Positions 36,530 to 48,070 are shown, numbered from the stretch's first letter. The stretch: DNA of 64,000 nucleotides from an uncultured Phycisphaerae bacterium (GCA_937928595.1 CALGJV010000011.1:1-64000), one strand, 5' to 3'. Notes: generated by a model not told the origin, from the sequence alone. Numbers and translations are program-made.

Positions 36530-37909
36530 TCAGCGTCGGCGCAGGCCAAGCAGGCCGGCCAGGAGCAGGCCGAGCGTGGTCGGCTCCGGGATCGCGACGC
36601 GCAGGAACGCCTGCCCGATGCTGTCGCTGGCGGCGTTGCGAAGGTCCGCCACGAAGTAGTACCAGCCGTCATCGGTCAGGAACGAGTCCTCATTGTTGAA
36701 GATGTCGATATACGCGTTGTCGTCGAACAGGCCGTTGCCGTCCACATCGACCGGGTCGCCCTGCCGCAGCAGGACGGAGGCGTTGTTGAGGATCAGCACG
36801 GCGTCGAACTCGGGGTCGGGGTTGCTGGTGGTGGCGCCGTAGACGAAATCGCCGTTGGCGTTGCTGGCCATGGCGAAGAATGTCGGCGTGTAAAGCGCGT
36901 CCGACATGGTCTCACCGGGCAGGCCGCCAGGGACCGGGTCGCCGGTCTTCGCCAGGAGCACCCCGTTGCGCACCACCCAATCCTGCCCGCCGGCGTTGGA
37001 GCCGCGGGCCCACCAGTCCCCGTTGGGCGTCATCAGCGATTCCGTGATCGAGCTGACCGCCGCGCTGAGACCGGGCAGCGTGGTCCCTTCCTGGATGACG
37101 ACGTGGTTGTTGTAGGCGACGATGTAGTCGCTGGTCGTGGGACCGGTCAGATCGCCGGCGGCGAACCAGTTGACGCCCGCCGCGTCGGTATAGAAGCGCT
37201 CCGCCGCGAAGTTTTCCCAGGCCTCGGTGCCGCCGCTGGCCTGGCCCGTCGGGATCGACACCCCGGACTGCGCCACGGCCGTCGTGCCGCGGAACAGGAA
37301 GTCGTCCTGAGTCGTGGGCAGGTTGCCGACCGTGAACGGTGCGCGGAACGCGACCGCGCCGGCATTCGTCAGGCCGACCGAGTCGAGCGTGGATCCGAAA
37401 AGCTCGCCGGGGACGCCCGGCACCGCCCCGCCCTCCGTGGCCGCCAGCGTGAACGTCGTCCCATCCCAGAACACGACGTGCTCGTCCTTCGCGGTCGGCG
37501 CCGCGCCGCCGAGATTCGTGCCGAACGCGAGCTGCCCGCTGTCGTTGATCCCCAGATTGCGGCGGATCAGGCCGACCAGCTCGCCGGTGGCCGCCCAGGG
37601 CGCTTGCGTGCCCTCGCGCACGATGACGGTGCCCGTCGTGCCCGACCCGACCACCAGCACCTCGTTCTCCGCGTCCGGCAGCGTGGTCAGCGCGGTGAAC
37701 GCCCAGTACTGGCCGCTCAGGCTGCGGTACGGCCGGTCGAACTGCGACGCCGTGCCCGGGCGGAACTTGACACCCGTCAGTCCGGGCACGTCCGACGTGG
37801 GCGACGACGCGATGTTCGAGTAGATGACGGTCGGCCCCACGGCCGCGACGGCGGCCACAGCGCCCAGCGCCAAAAACACCGCACCCCCGGTCCAAAAGAT
37901 ACGCGACAT
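36530..37909 (-). CDS. PEP-CTERM exported propeller-like protein
   Basis: The 459-residue protein has a signal peptide (about residues 1-23) and ends with the PEP-CTERM sorting signal: IPEPTTLGLLLAGLLGLRRR (PEP, hydrophobic helix, basic tail). This signal is recognised by exosortase, which removes the tail during export. The body has repeated motifs such as GINDSGQLAFGTNL and VGLTNAGAVAFRAPF, found in choice-of-anchor propeller-like planctomycete proteins. The ATG at 37909 has a very strong GAGGAGGAGT Shine-Dalgarno site. No exosortase gene is in the window. Confidence 0.85.
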   Translation of the reverse strand: MSRIFWTGGAVFLALGAVAAVAAVGPTVIYSNIASSPTSDVPGLTGVKFRPGTASQFDRPYRSLSGQYWAFTALTTLPDAENEVLVVGSGTTGTVIVREGTQAPWAATGELVGLIRRNLGINDSGQLAFGTNLGGAAPTAKDEHVVFWDGTTFTLAATEGGAVPGVPGELFGSTLDSVGLTNAGAVAFRAPFTVGNLPTTQDDFLFRGTTAVAQSGVSIPTGQASGGTEAWENFAAERFYTDAAGVNWFAAGDLTGPTTSDYIVAYNNHVVIQEGTTLPGLSAAVSSITESLMTPNGDWWARGSNAGGQDWVVRNGVLLAKTGDPVPGGLPGETMSDALYTPTFFAMASNANGDFVYGATTSNPDPEFDAVLILNNASVLLRQGDPVDVDGNGLFDDNAYIDIFNNEDSFLTDDGWYYFVADLRNAASDSIGQAFLRVAIPEPTTLGLLLAGLLGLRRR

Positions 37910-38091
37910 GACTCCTCCTCGTGGATGCACGCGGCGCGCGTCGACGAGACACCCGCCCGTTCTTCTCGCGGGCGCGCCCGGCCGGCCCAAGAGACCGGGC
38001 GCCCGCACTCCTCCGATCTCCCGAGAATAACGAGCCGACAGCCCCCGGGGCAACAGGATTTTCGCTTGGCTCGCCCGTGACGATGCGACCG

Positions 38092-39471
38092 TTACGGCGC
38101 GGGCGGGGTCGTGCCGGCCAGCGCCTTGTGGATCGTCTCCATCAGCAGTTCAACTTTGAAAGGTTTGAACAGTACCCCGGCGAGGCCCTCCCGGCCGGCC
38201 CGCACAATGTTGTGCTCGGGATCGTAGCCGAAGCCCGTGATCAGGATCACCTTGCACTGCGGGCCGAGGCGCTTGGCGGCCGCGAACACGTCGTAGCCGC
38301 TCTTGTGCGGCATCTTGATGTCGCTCAGGACGAGGTCGAACGGCTGCGTGTCGAGCAGGGCGATCGCCTCCGCGCCGTCGTGCGCCATGACGGGCCGCGC
38401 GCCGGCCTTGGTCAGCACGTCGACGATCGTCTCGCGGATGATGTCCTCGTCATCGGCCACCAGCACGCGCTTGCCGCGGAGCGTCGGGTCGCCGTCCTCG
38501 GTCTCGGTAAGCAGTCCGCGAATCGCCGGCGTGCGCCCGACGGCCTGGAGGCGCTCCTTGACCTGGTCCACCCGCTGAAGCACCTCGCGGACGGTCGCGA
38601 CGTCGGTCGTGCCGGCATCGCGGAGAAGCCGGGTCGCGGCGGCGACAATCGCGTCGAGCGGCTCGGCCAGCTCGGCCTGCACGTCGGCGGTGATCTCTCC
38701 GGTGGTCTCGCTGCGCTCGACCGCGAGCAGCTTCAGCACGTGCAGCGCGACGGCGATGTAGCGGCCGAGGATTTCGGCGAACTGCCGGTCCTCGTCGGTG
38801 AAGGCGTTGAGCTCGTCGGACTCGACGTTCAGCACGCCGACCACGCGGTCGATCAGCCGCAACGGCACCGTCAGCGTCGAGCGGGCCGAGTCGATCCCGC
38901 GCAGATAGCGCGGCTCCCGCGACACGTCCGGACAAACGACCGACTGGCCCGTGGCCGCCACGAAACCGCTCAGTCCGTTGCCTTCGGGCAGGGCGAAGAT
39001 TTCGAGCGCCGCGGCCTCCTCCGGGAAGCCCCCGGCCAGCACCGTATCGAGGCGGTTGGTCTTGGGGTCGCGGACCCGCACGGCGAAATGCTGGAAATGC
39101 AACAGATCGCGGCAGTAGCGGATCAGCTTGTCCTCGAGGAGCCGCAACCGGTCGCCCACGTCGAGCGGCGCCGTCGCGTCGGCATCGAGTGCGACCAGCT
39201 CGCGCCCGGCCGCGTCGATGGCTTCCATGCGGGCACGCTGTCGGGAGAGTGTCGCGGCGTCGGTCGCGGCCCCCAGTACCTCCATCGTGGCGGGCAAGAC
39301 GACCAGGTCGAACGGTTCCGCTGCGAGCGCTGCCCGGGCCTCGGCCAGAGATCCCACTTGACGCACGTGCGCCCCCGAGGCGAACAGCGCCGTGTGCCCG
39401 GCCGCGCCGCCCGCGCTGTCCGCGATGATCAGCACGCGGAGCGGTGCGTGTCCAGCGTCCGTATCAGGCAT
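38092..39471 (-). CDS. GAF-domain response regulator with C-terminal receiver
   Basis: The 459-residue cytoplasmic protein has three parts. The N-terminal receiver-like fold (about 10-90) lacks a clear phospho-acceptor Asp (FDLVVLPATME). A GAF domain follows (about 115-260; GLSGFVAATGQSVVCPDV, VPLRLIDRVVGVLNVES). A helical linker then leads to a complete C-terminal receiver (about 335-455) with acidic pair DDED, phospho-Asp in LVLSDIKMP, Thr in LITGFGYD and Lys in LFKPF. No output or kinase domain is present, so it probably relays phosphate or acts by binding a partner. ATG at 39471. Confidence 0.85.
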   Translation of the reverse strand: MPDTDAGHAPLRVLIIADSAGGAAGHTALFASGAHVRQVGSLAEARAALAAEPFDLVVLPATMEVLGAATDAATLSRQRARMEAIDAAGRELVALDADATAPLDVGDRLRLLEDKLIRYCRDLLHFQHFAVRVRDPKTNRLDTVLAGGFPEEAAALEIFALPEGNGLSGFVAATGQSVVCPDVSREPRYLRGIDSARSTLTVPLRLIDRVVGVLNVESDELNAFTDEDRQFAEILGRYIAVALHVLKLLAVERSETTGEITADVQAELAEPLDAIVAAATRLLRDAGTTDVATVREVLQRVDQVKERLQAVGRTPAIRGLLTETEDGDPTLRGKRVLVADDEDIIRETIVDVLTKAGARPVMAHDGAEAIALLDTQPFDLVLSDIKMPHKSGYDVFAAAKRLGPQCKVILITGFGYDPEHNIVRAGREGLAGVLFKPFKVELLMETIHKALAGTTPPAP

Positions 39472-39519
39472 GCGGTGTCCAGAAGGCGATGGGACGGTGC
39501 AACATTTCGCGAGCCTACA

Positions 39520-39548
39520 TCTATACCGGCAGCCGGTCGGATTTCCAA
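39520..39548 (-). promoter_or_regulatory. Candidate promoter of the GAF/receiver gene
   Basis: On the minus strand TTGGAA and TATAGA are 17 bases apart, about 50 bases before the ATG at 39471. Confidence 0.45.
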
Positions 39549-39642
39549 GCTCGCCGCGACGCCTCCCGGCGTGATACGACCGTGACACCCACGGCGGGCC
39601 GCACCGGTGTTGCCGAACCACAACCGGAAGCGCGCACGGCTC

Positions 39643-39672
39643 TTGACGGCCGTTCCAAAGGGCCGGTACAGT
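39643..39672 (+). promoter_or_regulatory. Candidate promoter of the ATP synthase operon
   Basis: TTGACG (39643-39648) and TACAGT (39667-39672) have an 18-base spacer, about 220 bases before the first gene. The leader contains the perfect hairpin TTGGCC-GGCT-GGCCAA (39705-39720). The rest of 39472-39890 holds no gene. Confidence 0.5.
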
Positions 39673-39890
39673 CCGCCGCGGTATTATTGGGCTGATTCGC
39701 CGGTTTGGCCGGCTGGCCAACGCGTGTGCCGCCGGTTGTTTGGATTGAGAGCATGTGGCCCCGGCGCTGACCGATACCGGTATCCGCTATGCCCGGCGGA
39801 AGCGGTTCGGCGGCGGTCGGCGTCGCGGTCGGCAGGCAACGTCAGGCTGGTGACCAGTGATGGACCGCGCCGCGAGTGTGGGGTGGCGCG

Positions 39891-40115
39891 ATGTCCGGTG
39901 AGCAGCAGCGACCGCCGCAGGCTCCGTTCGGCTGGCTGCGGATGTACGCGGTGGTGCTCGAGTTTCTCGGCATCATCGCGGTCGTCGGATACGCCGGACA
40001 CTGGCTCGACGAGCGGCGCGGCTGGGCGCCGTGGGGCCTGCTGGGCGGGCTGCTGCTCGGGACGGCGGCCGGCGTGTATCGGCTGCTGCGCGAGGCCAAG
40101 AAGCTCGGGTTGTGA
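39891..40115 (+). CDS. AtpZ/AtpI-family small membrane protein
   Basis: This 74-residue protein has two hydrophobic hairpin helices (about 19-39 and 46-63, with GLLGGLLLGTAAGVY). It has the size and position of the AtpZ/ATPase gene-1 family, which helps c-ring assembly and may move Mg or Ca. The ATG at 39891 gives the family length; GGGGTGG lies about 7 bases upstream. It is first in the ATP synthase operon. Confidence 0.8.
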   Translation: MSGEQQRPPQAPFGWLRMYAVVLEFLGIIAVVGYAGHWLDERRGWAPWGLLGGLLLGTAAGVYRLLREAKKLGL

Positions 40116-40130
40116 GGCGCGGAACACGGC

Positions 40131-40538
40131 ATGAAGCTCGTGCTCATCCAGGTGACGCTGCTGACAGCTATCGTGGGGCTGTTCGCGGCGCTCGCGCGCG
40201 ACCCGGTCGTCGGGCGGTGGGGTGCGGCGGGGCAGGATGCATTGTTCGCGGCCGCGGCAGCCTGCTGGGTGGGAGCGGTCGTCGCGGCGGTGCCGCTGGG
40301 CGTGATCGCGACCTGCCGGCCGGCGTGGGTCGCGCGGGCCGCGTTTGCGGGCACGGCCGTGCGGATGCTCGTTACGGGCGGACTGGCGCTGGGCTACCAG
40401 GTCCTAGTCGACGTGCACCTGACGGCGTTCTTGCTATGCCTGCTGATCGGGTACCTCATTCTGCTTGCCGCCGAGACGGGGCTGGCGGTCGTGCTGATTC
40501 GCCGCGCGCTGCTGCGCCCGGCGGCGGGAGGCGAGTGA
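40131..40538 (+). CDS. ATP synthase subunit I-like (AtpI) membrane protein
   Basis: This 135-residue protein has four hydrophobic helices and lies between the AtpZ-like gene and atpB, the usual place of AtpI, a chaperone for c-ring assembly. Sequence in this family is poorly conserved, so the call rests on topology and operon position. Its TGA is two bases before the GTG of atpB. Confidence 0.7.
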   Translation: MKLVLIQVTLLTAIVGLFAALARDPVVGRWGAAGQDALFAAAAACWVGAVVAAVPLGVIATCRPAWVARAAFAGTAVRMLVTGGLALGYQVLVDVHLTAFLLCLLIGYLILLAAETGLAVVLIRRALLRPAAGGE

Positions 40539-40539
40539 C

Positions 40540-41619
40540 GTGCTGACGCTGCTGGCGGCGCACGACCCGGTGGATCACGTTCTGCCGCAGTTGTTCTTCC
40601 GCATCGCGCCGGCGAACCTGAACTTCGGGGCCGAGCGGATTCCCCTGTTGGGTTTCCCGCTGCCGACGGCGTTCTGGTTCACCAATCAGCTCCTGATGCT
40701 GATGGTCGCGGCCGGGCTGTGCCTGCTGATCTTCCCCCGGATGGCGCGGGCCTACGCAGCGGCGCCGGGGCAGCCGGCGGTGGCGCGCGGCGTCGGCATG
40801 AACTTGCTGGAGGCCCTGCTGCAGTTCATCCGCGAGCAGGTGGCGCGTCCGGTGCTGAAGGACCACACGGACCGGTTCATGCCGTTCCTGTGGACGCTGT
40901 TCTTTTTCATCCTGTTCTGCAACCTGCTGGGGCTGGTGCCGCTGGCCGACATCGTCCAGCTCGCCACATTCGGCAAGCTGAAGTACATCGGCGGGACGGC
41001 CACGGGGAACCTGGCGATCACCGGTGGCCTGGCGCTGTGCGCGTTCTTCACAATCCACGCCGCGGGCGTGGCCCAGGTGTACCACCAGCTTGTGGCCGGG
41101 ACGTACGGCCACCACGGGCATGCGGAGTATGAAGAGGCCGGGCACGGCGACGGCGAGCACGGCGGACACGGGCATGGGGCGGGCCGTGCGGCGCGCGGGC
41201 TGAGCCCGGGCCTGGCGGCGGCCGCCGCTGTCCCGCTGTACGTCTGGAACTTCGCGCCGCACGTCTTCAAGCCGCCGGCCGGTACGAACCCGATCGCGGC
41301 CGTGGTTCTGCACGCGGCCGATTTCGTGATGTGGCTGTTTCTGCTGGCGCTGGAGTTGATCGGCGCGGTGATCAAGCCCTTCGCGCTGATGATTCGTCTG
41401 TTTGCGAACATGATCGCCGGGCACATCGTGCTCGCGTCGATCCTGATGCTGATCTTCACGGCGAAGACCGTGCTGATGGGCTACACCGTGGCGGGCATCA
41501 GCGTGCTCGGCTGCCTGGCGATCAGCTGCCTGGAGCTGTTCGTCGCATTCCTCCAGGCGTACATCTTCGTGTTCCTGACGACGCTGTTCATCAACATGGC
41601 GGTGGCGCCGGAGCACTAG
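40540..41619 (+). CDS. atpB: F0F1 ATP synthase subunit a
   Basis: Subunit a forms the proton half-channels beside the c-ring. The 359-residue protein is longer than E. coli's (271), partly through an exposed His-rich loop (about residues 186-218; excerpt HHGHAEYEEAGHGDGEHGG). The essential helix is intact: LIGAVIKPFALMIRLFAN carries the conserved Arg (in MIRLFANM) needed for rotation, and the last helices have the usual QAYIFVFLTTLF. GTG start at 40540. Confidence 0.95.
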   Translation: MLTLLAAHDPVDHVLPQLFFRIAPANLNFGAERIPLLGFPLPTAFWFTNQLLMLMVAAGLCLLIFPRMARAYAAAPGQPAVARGVGMNLLEALLQFIREQVARPVLKDHTDRFMPFLWTLFFFILFCNLLGLVPLADIVQLATFGKLKYIGGTATGNLAITGGLALCAFFTIHAAGVAQVYHQLVAGTYGHHGHAEYEEAGHGDGEHGGHGHGAGRAARGLSPGLAAAAAVPLYVWNFAPHVFKPPAGTNPIAAVVLHAADFVMWLFLLALELIGAVIKPFALMIRLFANMIAGHIVLASILMLIFTAKTVLMGYTVAGISVLGCLAISCLELFVAFLQAYIFVFLTTLFINMAVAPEH

Positions 41620-41752
41620 GAGTGCAAGCGGCCCGGCCGCGGCGCGGCCGGCTCCGATATCAGGGCATGGGTAGCCGGCGCCCGGTCCCGCTTCGACTCA
41701 AGGCCGGTGTGGCGAAGGATTCATCGATTCCGGTGCGCAGGAGATTCGGATC

Positions 41753-42022
41753 ATGCTCAGCACCCTCGCAGAAGTCGCTCCGCTGTTCAGCAACGCCGGC
41801 CTGATGGGCCTGGGCGCCGGGATCGGCGCCGGGCTGGTGTGCATCGGCGCGGCTAAGGGCATCGGCCACTTGGCTGGCAACGCGGTCGAGTCCATGGCCC
41901 GGCAGCCCGAGGTGAAGGGCAACGTGTTCGTCGCGATGATCATCGCGGCGGCCCTCATCGAAGGTTTCACGTTCTTCGCGCTGGTCGTGTGCAACGGCAT
42001 CGCCGGCAAGATCACCGCCTGA
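41753..42022 (+). CDS. atpE: F0F1 ATP synthase subunit c
   Basis: This 89-residue proteolipid forms the rotor ring. Helix 1 has the GxGxGxG packing motif (GLGAGIGAGLVCIG), the cytoplasmic loop has RQPE (50-53), and helix 2 carries the ion-binding carboxylate Glu70 (AALIEGFTFF). It lacks the paired Gln/Ser-type ligands expected for sodium (Glu is followed by Gly), so it is probably proton-coupled. It is separated from atpB by 133 bases, more than elsewhere in the operon. Confidence 0.95.
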   Translation: MLSTLAEVAPLFSNAGLMGLGAGIGAGLVCIGAAKGIGHLAGNAVESMARQPEVKGNVFVAMIIAAALIEGFTFFALVVCNGIAGKITA

Positions 42023-42063
42023 CCCGCGGCGCGCGGCCCGGCCGCGCGGCGGCGGATGTGAGA

Positions 42064-42729
42064 ATGCGCATGCAGAATCGACGGCGACTCAGTGCAGCGC
42101 TCGGCGTCCTGCTCGGTCTGGCCCTGCCGGCCGGTCCGGCGAACTCGCCGGCTTGGGCGGCGGGCCCCGCCGGCGAGGCTGCCCACGCGGCCGCCGGCGG
42201 CCACGGCGAGGCCGACAAGCCCGCGCTGCTGCAATACGACCCCGGGGCCAGCGTGTGGACGATTCTGACGTTCGTCCTGCTGCTGGTCTTGCTGCGTCTG
42301 ACGGCTTGGAAGCCCATTCTGCGGGTGCTCAATGACCGCGAGGCGTTCATCCGCAAGTCGATCGAGGACGCCAAGCACGAGCGGGCCGAGGCGGAGAAGC
42401 TGCTGGCGGAGTACCAGGCCCGGCTGGACCGGGCCCGGCTGGAAGCCAGTCAGATCGTCGACGAAGGAAAGCGAGACGCCGAGGTGGCGGCGCGGCGCGT
42501 TCAGGACGAGGCTCGCCGGGAGGCGGAGCAGATGCTCGAGCGCGCCCGACGCGAGGTCCAGTTGGCGGCGGACGCGGCCATCCGGGCGCTGTACGACCAG
42601 GCCGCGGCGCTGGCGGTCGACGTGGCCGGTCGGATCATCCGCAAGGACCTGAGCGCGGCCGACCACCGCGCGCTGGTGGACGAGGCGCTCCAGCAGATGC
42701 AGGCCCGCAAGCCGGCCGGGCTGAACTGA
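42064..42729 (+). CDS. atpF: F0F1 ATP synthase subunit b
   Basis: This 221-residue stator subunit is longer than most (about 156-170). It begins with a signal-peptide-like hydrophobic stretch (about 8-30, LGVLLGLALPAGPA...AWAA), then an Ala/Gly/His linker, the real membrane helix (SVWTILTFVLLLVLLRLTAWKPI) and a long charged coiled coil with heptads (EDAKHERAEAEKLLAEYQ). The N-terminus may be cleaved, as in other bacteria with pre-b subunits. ATG at 42064; a GTG at 42058 is also possible. Confidence 0.92.
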   Translation: MRMQNRRRLSAALGVLLGLALPAGPANSPAWAAGPAGEAAHAAAGGHGEADKPALLQYDPGASVWTILTFVLLLVLLRLTAWKPILRVLNDREAFIRKSIEDAKHERAEAEKLLAEYQARLDRARLEASQIVDEGKRDAEVAARRVQDEARREAEQMLERARREVQLAADAAIRALYDQAAALAVDVAGRIIRKDLSAADHRALVDEALQQMQARKPAGLN

Positions 42730-42756
42730 CCGGTACCCGGCACAGGAAGCCGCGAG

Positions 42757-43347
42757 ATGGCACACGAGCTGCATCCCGGGCAGAACATCGCGGAGATGTA
42801 CGCGGCGGCCCTGTTCGCGCTGGCGCAGGAGCGCAATGCGCTCGACGATGTGCGGGCGGAACTGGAGACGCTGGCGGCCTTGGTGGCGGACGATCCGGCG
42901 CTCGCGCGGTTCCTGGAATCGGCAATCATCGAGACGGCCGTGCGAGCGCGCAGTCTCGAGCGGATGTTCCGTGGGCGGCTGAGCGACCTGGTGCTGAACA
43001 CGCTGCAGGTGATGAACGCGCACGGCCGGGCGGGACTGATCGCGCCGCTGCTGCGGGCCTACGTGCTGCGGTTGGAGGACGCCCGCGGGCAGGTGGAAGT
43101 GCGGGCCACCAGCGCGGTGCCGCTGGATGCGGCGCAGCAGGCCGAGGTGACCCGGGTGGCGGAGCTGCTTTCCGGGCGCAAGCCGCTGGTCCAGTTCGTG
43201 GTGGACGCGGGGCTCCTGGGCGGACTGGTGCTGGAGATCGGCGACATGCGGTACGACTACTCGATCCGGCGGCAGTTGCACGACGCCGCGACCCGCCTGC
43301 GGGAGCGCGGCGAGCGCGGCGTGGGCGTGCGGCCCGTGCCGGCCTGA
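42757..43347 (+). CDS. atpH: F0F1 ATP synthase subunit delta
   Basis: This 196-residue OSCP/delta protein links the b stalk to the top of F1. It has the helical N-domain (AEMYAAALFALAQERNALDDV) and the conserved C-terminal turn with a beta-strand (DAGLLGGLVLEIGDMRYDYSIRRQL; excerpt GGLVLEIGDMRYDYSIRRQL). It sits in the usual position between atpF and atpA. Confidence 0.93.
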   Translation: MAHELHPGQNIAEMYAAALFALAQERNALDDVRAELETLAALVADDPALARFLESAIIETAVRARSLERMFRGRLSDLVLNTLQVMNAHGRAGLIAPLLRAYVLRLEDARGQVEVRATSAVPLDAAQQAEVTRVAELLSGRKPLVQFVVDAGLLGGLVLEIGDMRYDYSIRRQLHDAATRLRERGERGVGVRPVPA

Positions 43348-43408
43348 CCGGGCCGCGGCACGCCGGCGATGAGGGTGCGGGGCCCGACGGCCCCGGCGGA
43401 GCGACGGT

Positions 43409-45106
43409 ATGAAGTTCAAGGCAGACGAGATCGTCAGCGTCATCAAGCGCGAGATCGACCAGTACCAGAAGGCCCTGGACGTGGCCGAAATCGGCCGTGT
43501 GCTGGAGGTCGGCGACGGCGTCGCCCGGATCTATGGCCTGTCGCAGGCCATGTCGGGCGAGATGCTGACGTTCGCCAACGGGGCCGTGGGCACGGTGTTC
43601 AACCTCGAGGAAAACTCGATCGGCTGCGTCGTGCTGGGCGACTACCTCGGCATCAAGGAGGGGGACGAGGTTCGCACGACCGGCCGGCTGCTGTCGGTGC
43701 CGGTGGGCGACGCGCTGATCGGCCGGGTGGTGGATCCGCTGGCCCGTCCGCTGGACAACAAGGGGCCGATCCAGTCGCCGCACCGCCGTCCGCTCGAGAT
43801 CATCGCTCCCGGCATCGCCGAGCGGCAACCGGTCAAGGAGCCGCTTCAGACGGGCATCAAGGCCATTGACAGCATGATCCCGATCGGGCGCGGGCAGCGC
43901 GAGCTGATCATCGGCGACCGCAAGACCGGCAAGACCGCGATCGCGATCGACACGATCCTGAACCAGAAGGGCGGCGACGTGATCTGCGTGTACGTCGCGA
44001 TCGGCCAGAAGGAATCGACCGTCGCCGGCCTGGTGGAGACGCTCCGCAAGTACGGCGCGATGGACTACACGATCGTGGTGGTCGCGTCGGCGGCCGACCC
44101 GGCTCCCCTCCAGTACATCGCGCCCTACGCCGGCTGCACCATGGCCGAGTACTTCATGTACGAGCATGGGCGGCACACGCTTTGCGTCTACGACGACCTG
44201 TCGAAGCAGGCCCAGTCGTACCGGCAGCTTTCGCTGCTGCTGCGGCGGCCGCCGGGGCGCGAGGCGTACCCGGGCGACGTGTTCTACCTGCACAGCCGGC
44301 TTTTGGAGCGGTCCTGCAAACTGGCCGAGCTGCGAATCATCGTCCAGAAGGGCGCGCCGGAGAACGCGACGCAGGGCGTGAACGGCAAGGTGTACAAGGG
44401 CAACCAGGACCAGCACGCGCTGCAGCACGATCTCGAGCAGCTCGGGGCGGCGACGCACGAGGTCCGCAAGCTCAAGAACTCCGGCGGCAGCCTGACGGCC
44501 CTGCCGGTGATCGAGACGCTCGAGGGCGAGGTGTCGGCCTACATTCCGACCAACGTGATCTCAATCACGGACGGGCAGATCTACCTCGAGCCGGATTTGT
44601 TCTTCGCGGGCGTGCGTCCGGCGATCAACGTCGGCATCTCGGTGAGCCGCGTGGGCGGCAACGCCCAGGTGCCCGCGATGAAGAAGATCGCCGGGTCGCT
44701 GCGGTTGGATCTGGCGGCGTTCCGCGAGCTGGAGGCGTTCGCGCAGCTCGGCACGGAACTCGACCCGGCGACGCAGAAGCAGCTCGACCGCGGCCGGCGG
44801 ATGGTGGAGCTGCTCAAGCAGCCGCAGTTCGAGCCGATGCCGGTCCTTGATCAGATTCTGTCGATCCACGCGGGCACGCGCGGGTTCCTCGACGATCTGC
44901 CGCTGGCGCAGGTCCGGCCGTTCGAGCAGGGGCTGCTGAAGTTTTACCACGACGAGCATCCGGAGATCGTCGAGCAGCTCGCCCGGGAGAAGAAGATGAC
45001 CGACGAGCTCGACGCGAAGCTCAAGGAACTGGCGGGCCTGTACAAGCGGCAGTTCGCGGCCCGGAGCAGCGGCGCGACGGCGGCCAAGGCGGAAGTGACG
45101 GCGTGA
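43409..45106 (+). CDS. atpA: F0F1 ATP synthase subunit alpha, with a central insertion
   Basis: The 565-residue alpha subunit has the Walker A GDRKTGKT, the family segment [17 protein letters not shown] and the arginine-finger region ISVSRVGG. It is about 50 residues longer than E. coli alpha (513). Residues 308-357 form an extra block between the [10 protein letters not shown] helix and the [12 protein letters not shown] catalytic-interface loop; the block contains [19 protein letters not shown]. Compared with E. coli, which has its own short loop here, the excess is about 30 residues; compared with shorter alphas it is about 45. A frame error is unlikely because the flanks stay in frame. 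The start is ATG at 43409. Confidence 0.95.
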   Translation: MKFKADEIVSVIKREIDQYQKALDVAEIGRVLEVGDGVARIYGLSQAMSGEMLTFANGAVGTVFNLEENSIGCVVLGDYLGIKEGDEVRTTGRLLSVPVGDALIGRVVDPLARPLDNKGPIQSPHRRPLEIIAPGIAERQPVKEPLQTGIKAIDSMIPIGRGQRELIIGDRKTGKTAIAIDTILNQKGGDVICVYVAIGQKESTVAGLVETLRKYGAMDYTIVVVASAADPAPLQYIAPYAGCTMAEYFMYEHGRHTLCVYDDLSKQAQSYRQLSLLLRRPPGREAYPGDVFYLHSRLLERSCKLAELRIIVQKGAPENATQGVNGKVYKGNQDQHALQHDLEQLGAATHEVRKLKNSGGSLTALPVIETLEGEVSAYIPTNVISITDGQIYLEPDLFFAGVRPAINVGISVSRVGGNAQVPAMKKIAGSLRLDLAAFRELEAFAQLGTELDPATQKQLDRGRRMVELLKQPQFEPMPVLDQILSIHAGTRGFLDDLPLAQVRPFEQGLLKFYHDEHPEIVEQLAREKKMTDELDAKLKELAGLYKRQFAARSSGATAAKAEVTA

Positions 45107-45226
45107 GTCCGGTCCGATACAGGCCGGCATCCGGGCCGCCCGGTACGGGGTGCGCCGTTGCTCCCGCGCCGGATGGAGCCGCGGGGCAGGCGGCGCCGGC
45201 GGCCGCGGGCCGCGCGGGAGGTGTCC

Positions 45227-46111
45227 ATGGCTAAGGCCCGCGCCATCACGAAGCGCCGCAAGGCCGTGCGGAACATCCGCAAGATCACCCAGACGATGCA
45301 GCTCATCGCGACCGCGCGCTTCCAGAAGTGCTTTCAGCGGGCCGTCGCGACGCAGCCGTACACACGCCAGATCACCGAGATGATCCAGACGCTCGCGGCG
45401 CTCGAGGCCGCCGAGCACCCGCTGCTCAAGCCGAACGACAGCCCGCACCCCGGTATCCTGCTGGTCATCACGTCGAACCGCGGCCTGTGCGGCGCTTACA
45501 ACGCCTCCGTGCTGCGCGCGGCCGGCGAGCACTACCGCGCCCGGCGCGACGCCGGCCGCCCCCCGCAGCTGGAGGTGGTCGGGAAAAAGGGCGTGAACAT
45601 CTGCCGGTTCCTCGGGTTCCAGCTGGCTCGCAAGATCACCGATGTCGAGGATCGCATCGCCTTCGCCCGCGTGGCCGAGATGGCCGAACGCTACATGCAG
45701 CTTTACGCGGCCGGCGAGATCTCCGGCGTCCACGTCGCCTTCACGCAGTTCGTCTCGACCAGCAGCCAGCGGCCGCAGGTGGCGCAGCTCCTGCCGATCG
45801 AGCCGCCGCGGGCGGCCGCGGCGGCTCGGCCGGGGGCGACGACGGGCATCCGGCACGAGTTCGAGTTCTCGCCGGCGCCGGGGGAGCTGCTGGCGCGGCT
45901 GATCCCGGAGGCCGTGAAGATCCGGCTGTTCCAGGCGTTCAATGACGCGATCGTGAGCGAGCAGGTGGCGCGGATGGTGGCGATGAAGGCCGCGACCGAC
46001 GCGGCGGGCGAGATGCTGAAGTTCCTGACGCGCCAGTACAACCGCGCGCGGCAGACGCAGATCACGACGGAGCTGGCGGACATCGTGGGCGGGGCGAATG
46101 CGGTGCAGTAG
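45227..46111 (+). CDS. atpG: F0F1 ATP synthase subunit gamma
   Basis: The 294-residue rotor shaft begins with the conserved helix (MAKARAITKRRKAVRNIRKITQTM; excerpt RRKAVRNIRKITQTMQLIAT) and ends with the C-terminal helix ending NRARQTQITTELADIVGGA, both diagnostic. ATG at 45227 has GGGAGGTG upstream; earlier in-frame codons are rejected because they read intergenic sequence. The stop is followed directly by a heptamer array and then a non-ATPase gene. Confidence 0.95.
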   Translation: MAKARAITKRRKAVRNIRKITQTMQLIATARFQKCFQRAVATQPYTRQITEMIQTLAALEAAEHPLLKPNDSPHPGILLVITSNRGLCGAYNASVLRAAGEHYRARRDAGRPPQLEVVGKKGVNICRFLGFQLARKITDVEDRIAFARVAEMAERYMQLYAAGEISGVHVAFTQFVSTSSQRPQVAQLLPIEPPRAAAAARPGATTGIRHEFEFSPAPGELLARLIPEAVKIRLFQAFNDAIVSEQVARMVAMKAATDAAGEMLKFLTRQYNRARQTQITTELADIVGGANAVQ

Positions 46112-46114
46112 GAA

Positions 46115-46149
46115 AGAGCGAATCACGAAGAGTGAGGAGCGAGTTGAAC
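46115..46149 (+). repeat. Heptamer array left of the four-helix-bundle gene
   Basis: Five units in exact 7-base register: AGAGCGA ATCACGA, AGAGTGA GGAGCGA, GTTGAAC. It starts four bases after the atpG stop and is in the opposite orientation to the array at 46556-46590. Confidence 0.7.
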
Positions 46150-46170
46150 TCCACGCCGAGTCGCCCCGAC

Positions 46171-48070
<1,900 letters not shown>

